From Planctomycetota bacterium (GTDB lineage: Bacteria > Planctomycetota > Phycisphaerae > FEN-1346): a stretch of DNA of 64,000 nt. The notes under the pieces were generated by a model. The model did not search any database. It saw only the letters and a list, made by a program, of their open reading frames with translations, and was not told the DNA's origin. This document shows positions 61,395 to 64,000 of this stretch, piece after piece. The stretch spans positions 41,325 to 105,324 of the forward strand of contig JAUVZF010000002.1 of assembly GCA_030602705.1 (NCBI GenBank), written 5' to 3'. Both the position numbers and the translations under genes were made by a program. Within the stretch, counting starts at the first letter, position 1. The number at the start of each line of letters is the position of its first letter.

Positions 61395-62369
61395 ATGGCC
61401 GACCTCCACCGCACCGCGGACAGCACACCTCCCAGGCGGGAACTCGAGCGCCTCGTGCGGAACCTCCGACTGCGTCTCGAGGGCGAAGGACGGGCGGGCC
61501 TCGCGGCCGTCGGCCGCGCCCCCGAGATCACACCCCGCGCCCCCGAGATCACCCCCCGAGCCCCCGAGATCGCACCCCGAGCCCCCGAGCCGGGAGCGGA
61601 AGCTCCCGGTGACGCCACCTTAGATGCGTTGCCCGAGGCCCGCGCCGCCGAAGCCGCCAAGTGCGAACTCGACGCGGCGGTCGCGGCGGCAGCGCCGGCG
61701 CCACCCGAAGACGCAACGCCCGCACGACAGGAGCAAGCCGCCGTCGTCCACGTGAAAGGACCCGGTTTGTTCGACGACATCAGCCCCGACCTCCAAGACG
61801 GTGCCAGTAAGGAGGAGGCACTCGAACGGATCGTCAAGGAAGTCGCCGAGTGCCGGCGTTGCCCGGAACTCGCGGCCGGCCGCACCAACACCGTGCCCGG
61901 CCAGGGCGATCCGAACGCCAGACTGATGTTCATCGGCGAAGGCCCCGGGGCCGATGAGGACCTGCAAGGGGTGGCGTTCGTCGGCCGGGCCGGAAAGTTG
62001 CTCACCAAGATGATCGCCGCCATCGACATGACGCGCGACGAGGTCTTCATCGCCAACATCGTCAAGTGCCGGCCGCCGGCCAACCGCCGCCCGGGGCCCG
62101 AGGAATGCGCGAACTGTGCGCCGTACCTGGCGCGGCAGATCGAAATCATCCGGCCGAAGGTCATCGTGGCGCTCGGCGGCACGGCGGCCCAGTATCTGCT
62201 CCAGACGCACGACGGCATCACGCGGCTGCGGGGACGGTTCTACCCGTACATGGGCGCCAAACTGATGCCGACCTTTCACCCCGCTTACGTCCTCCGCAGT
62301 TACACGCCCGACACCCGCAAGAAGGTGTACGACGACCTCCTGAAGGCACGGGCGGAACTGGATGCGTGA
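61395..62369 (+). CDS. Type 4 uracil-DNA glycosylase with repeat-expanded N-terminus
   Basis: A 324-residue iron-sulfur DNA glycosylase that removes uracil from DNA. The core starts near residue 145. Cluster Cys are visible in 'VAECRRCPEL', in 'ANIVKCRPPANRRPGPEECANCAPYL' (two sites) and nearby. 'FIGEGPGADEDLQGVAFVGRAG' is the uracil-binding motif region and 'PTFHPAYVLR' the C-terminal His motif. The first 140 residues are unusual: an ordinary charged helix, then 7-residue tandem repeats RAPEITP (residues 41-65), then 'EPGAEAPG' from an inserted palindromic repeat, then an Ala/Glu-rich stretch. The core is normal and the extension is probably unstructured. It starts 6 nt after deoC. Confidence 0.92.
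   Translation: MADLHRTADSTPPRRELERLVRNLRLRLEGEGRAGLAAVGRAPEITPRAPEITPRAPEIAPRAPEPGAEAPGDATLDALPEARAAEAAKCELDAAVAAAAPAPPEDATPARQEQAAVVHVKGPGLFDDISPDLQDGASKEEALERIVKEVAECRRCPELAAGRTNTVPGQGDPNARLMFIGEGPGADEDLQGVAFVGRAGKLLTKMIAAIDMTRDEVFIANIVKCRPPANRRPGPEECANCAPYLARQIEIIRPKVIVALGGTAAQYLLQTHDGITRLRGRFYPYMGAKLMPTFHPAYVLRSYTPDTRKKVYDDLLKARAELDA
61515..61610. repeat. Tandem 21-bp repeat plus family A half element inside the uracil-DNA glycosylase gene
   Basis: Three and a half copies of a 21-bp unit encoding RAPEI(T/A)P (61515-61589) run into GAGCCGGGAGCGGAAGCTCCCGG's first hairpin (61587-61609). The hairpin is the left half of the family A element, read in frame as EPGAEAPG. No stop or frameshift results. 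Confidence 0.75.
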
Positions 62370-62998
62370 CGCGCGCCCCGCCCTTGCGAAGAAAAAAGAT
62401 GGGCGTCGCCACCCATGGGGGTGAGTCGCGACGCCCTAGGGCCAAAGGGCGGTCCGGGAAGGACCGCAATAGCCGGGCATAAGAAGGGGCGGTTCAGCCC
62501 GGCCATCTGCTCGTTCAAACCCCCCCGGCGCACGGGTGTTCCGAAAAATCACGATTTTTCCGGCGTTCCCTCCGACCCGGGCCGGGCTGGCCCTCGTGAC
62601 GTTCCTTCGTCCGCTTGGCAACGGCGCAATTACGCCCCCTCGACGTGCACCCACACCCGGCCGGCGGCCGCGTTACCATACCCGAGTTCATGAGTTCCCG
62701 CTGGCGATGGCAGGTTCGGATCGACTGGAAGAAACGGGACCAGGTCGCGCCGGAGAAGAAAGCCTGGAAGGCAAAAACCAACCAGATTCCCTTTGCGTTC
62801 TTTGTGCCCTTTGCGGTTAAATCCACGTCACGATTAGCACCACAGCGCCACTGCCCGCGCGGCGGCCTTCCCAGGCCGCCGCGAGAGGAGCGTCAACCGT
62901 TTTTCCTGGTGGCCTGGGAAGGCCACCAGGCGGCATCAAGAAGCGAAGTGGCGCTGTAGGGTCAGGCGACGGTCTTCCGAAACGAAAGGACTCATGCC
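62370..62998. other. 629-bp gene-free region with hairpins and repeat debris
   Basis: Contains a perfect hairpin (GGGCGTCGC/GCGACGCCC arms, about 62400-62435), a GAAAAATC/GATTTTTC hairpin (62543-62560), a 9-10-nt tandem of CTTTGCG/CTTTGTG units (about 62787-62813) and a family B element (62858-62930). No protein frame is credible. The first hairpin may terminate the uracil-DNA glycosylase transcript, though no T-run follows it. Confidence 0.5.
62858..62930. repeat. Two-hairpin repeat, family B, copy 2
   Basis: The first stem is the same 11-bp CGCGGCGGCCT/AGGCCGCCGCG (62858-62883). The second stem reads CCTGGTGGCCT/AGGCCACCAGG (62905-62930), so base pairs differ from copy 1 (44237-44306) in a compensated way. 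The spacer between stems differs. Confidence 0.7.
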
Positions 62999-64000
62999 AT
63001 GACGGAATCGAAAACGAGCGGGATGGACAGGCGGCGGTTTCTGAAAGCGGCGGCGGGGGCGGCGGGGCTGGTGATCGTGCGGCCGCAGGCCGTCCGCGGG
63101 GCCGAGGCCAACTCGAAGATCGAACTCGGCCTGGTCGGCTGCGGCGGGCGCGGCAGGTGGATCGCCCGACTCTTCGAGGCCAACGGTCACTACAAGGTCG
63201 TGGCCGTCCATGATTACTTCAAAGACCGCGCCGATGCGGCCGCCAAGCAGTCGAAGGTGGACGCGAAACGCTGTCACTTGGGGCTCGCTGGCTACAAGGC
63301 CGTCACCGACGGCAAGGTCGATGCGGTGGCCATCATCAGCCCGCCGTACTTCCACCCCGAACAGGCCGCTGCGGCCGTGGCGGCCGGCAAGCACGTGTAC
63401 CTGGCCAAGCCGATTGCCGTGGACGCACCGGGCTGCCGCTCGATCGCAGCGTCGGGCAAGAAGGCGACGGCCGGCAAGCAGGCCTTCCTCGTCGATTTTC
63501 AGACGCGGGCCGACAAGTTCTACATCGAGGCACTGAAGCGCGTGCATGAGGGGGCGCTCGGCAAGTTCGCCTTCGGCGAATCGACCTACCACTGCGGCCG
63601 CCTGGGCAAGAAGGGTGACGACAAGACCGCCGAAGGCCGCCTGCGCAACTGGGTCTTCGACAAGGCCCTCTCCGGCGACATCATCACCGAGCAGAACATC
63701 CACACGCTCGACGTGATGAACTGGATCATGAACGTCCCGCCCGTCCGCGCCTTCGGAACGGGCGGCCGGACGGTTCGCGTCGACGTGGGCGATTGTTGGG
63801 ACCACTTCGCCATCACCTTCGAGTACCCCGACCACGTGGGCATCGCCTTCAGTTCGCGCCAGTTCAACGGGCACGGCACCAAGCCCGACGGCATCCGCAA
63901 CCGCATGTTCGGCTCCCTCGGCGTCTTGGAGACGCAGTACGGCGGACAGGTGCTCATCCGCGGCAAGAACTTCTACCGCGGCGGCTCCAGCCCCGGCATC
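62999..64000 (+). CDS. Gfo/Idh/MocA family oxidoreductase with Tat signal, 3' truncated by the window
   Basis: 334 codons are present with no stop, so the C-terminus is missing. The N-terminus has a twin-arginine signal 'MDRRRFLKAAAGAAGLVIV'. The Rossmann fold begins 'IELGLVGCGGRGRWIARLF' (G-x-G-x-x-x), NAD(P) contacts follow in 'VAVHDYFKDR', and the substrate-side Lys lies in 'KHVYLAKPIAVD', where the usual E-K-P reads A-K-P. This secreted class of sugar dehydrogenases or aldose reductases is abundant in planctomycetes and Lentisphaerae. A 'DIITEQNIHTLDVMNW' helix with its His is the catalytic segment in the second domain. It may work with the TIM-barrel isomerase at 55 kb in sugar breakdown. 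AAAGGA lies near the ATG. Confidence 0.9.
   Translation, partial: MTESKTSGMDRRRFLKAAAGAAGLVIVRPQAVRGAEANSKIELGLVGCGGRGRWIARLFEANGHYKVVAVHDYFKDRADAAAKQSKVDAKRCHLGLAGYKAVTDGKVDAVAIISPPYFHPEQAAAAVAAGKHVYLAKPIAVDAPGCRSIAASGKKATAGKQAFLVDFQTRADKFYIEALKRVHEGALGKFAFGESTYHCGRLGKKGDDKTAEGRLRNWVFDKALSGDIITEQNIHTLDVMNWIMNVPPVRAFGTGGRTVRVDVGDCWDHFAITFEYPDHVGIAFSSRQFNGHGTKPDGIRNRMFGSLGVLETQYGGQVLIRGKNFYRGGSSPGI

Overview
This 64 kb window is a GC-rich bacterial chromosome segment that most resembles an anaerobic or facultative member of the Planctomycetota, possibly Phycisphaerae-like. The lineage call is an inference. It rests on the gene types: secreted DUF4139, VIT/vWA and ARPP-1 proteins, a Tat-exported Gfo/Idh/MocA oxidoreductase, a GH78-like glycosidase beside sugar isomerase genes, a ParA fused to a carbohydrate-binding domain, and an oxygen-sensitive class III ribonucleotide reductase. 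I recognise no rRNA, tRNA, integrase, transposase or CRISPR array.

Layout. 1-4.2 kb: end of a NitT/TauT-type substrate-binding protein, then a signalling operon (membrane histidine kinase, Rcp1-like receiver, receiver-GGDEF diguanylate cyclase). 4.5-8.1 kb: two exported proteins on the minus strand. 8.1-9.1 kb: a gene-free stretch with structured-RNA-like signals. 9.1-12.2 kb: ParA-CBM48 fusion, a coupled MinD-like protein, and dCMP deaminase with a nearly leaderless promoter. 12.5-17.5 kb: a deoxynucleotide module of nrdR, nrdD, a cupin, a redoxin and nrdG. 17.5-25.9 kb: a FlgI-like protein split by HEAT repeats, smc (with a small mobile repeat in frame at the hinge) and lon. 25.9-29.9 kb, minus strand: a HEAT-repeat secreted protein, lgt, and coupled panC-panD. 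29.9-30.6 kb: an AT-rich spacer with phased T-tracts and paired palindromes.

30.6-36.1 kb is the clearest accessory locus. It is a tight four-gene minus-strand operon encoding a stand-alone RadC-type HhH protein, a single-chain N6-adenine methyltransferase with a nuclease-like N-terminus, a GHKL (MutL/MORC-like) ATPase, and a small protein with a possible HTH segment. It looks like an unusual restriction or defence system.

36.4-44.1 kb: a sugar-nucleotide transferase, class II aldolase, and four related secreted DUF4139-type genes, two of them close duplicates. 45-54.8 kb: a DUF2339-DUF3999 pair, an MBL-fold hydrolase, an orphan non-coding RNA candidate with its own promoter and terminator, a small membrane protein, alkaline phosphatase and CstA. 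55-64 kb: a sugar isomerase/epimerase, a GH78-like protein, purM, deoC, a type 4 uracil-DNA glycosylase and a truncated Gfo/Idh/MocA gene.

The gene-free spacers carry several families of small palindromic (REP/MITE-like) repeats. Two families show compensatory stem changes, and two elements lie inside protein-coding sequence (smc and the uracil-DNA glycosylase).
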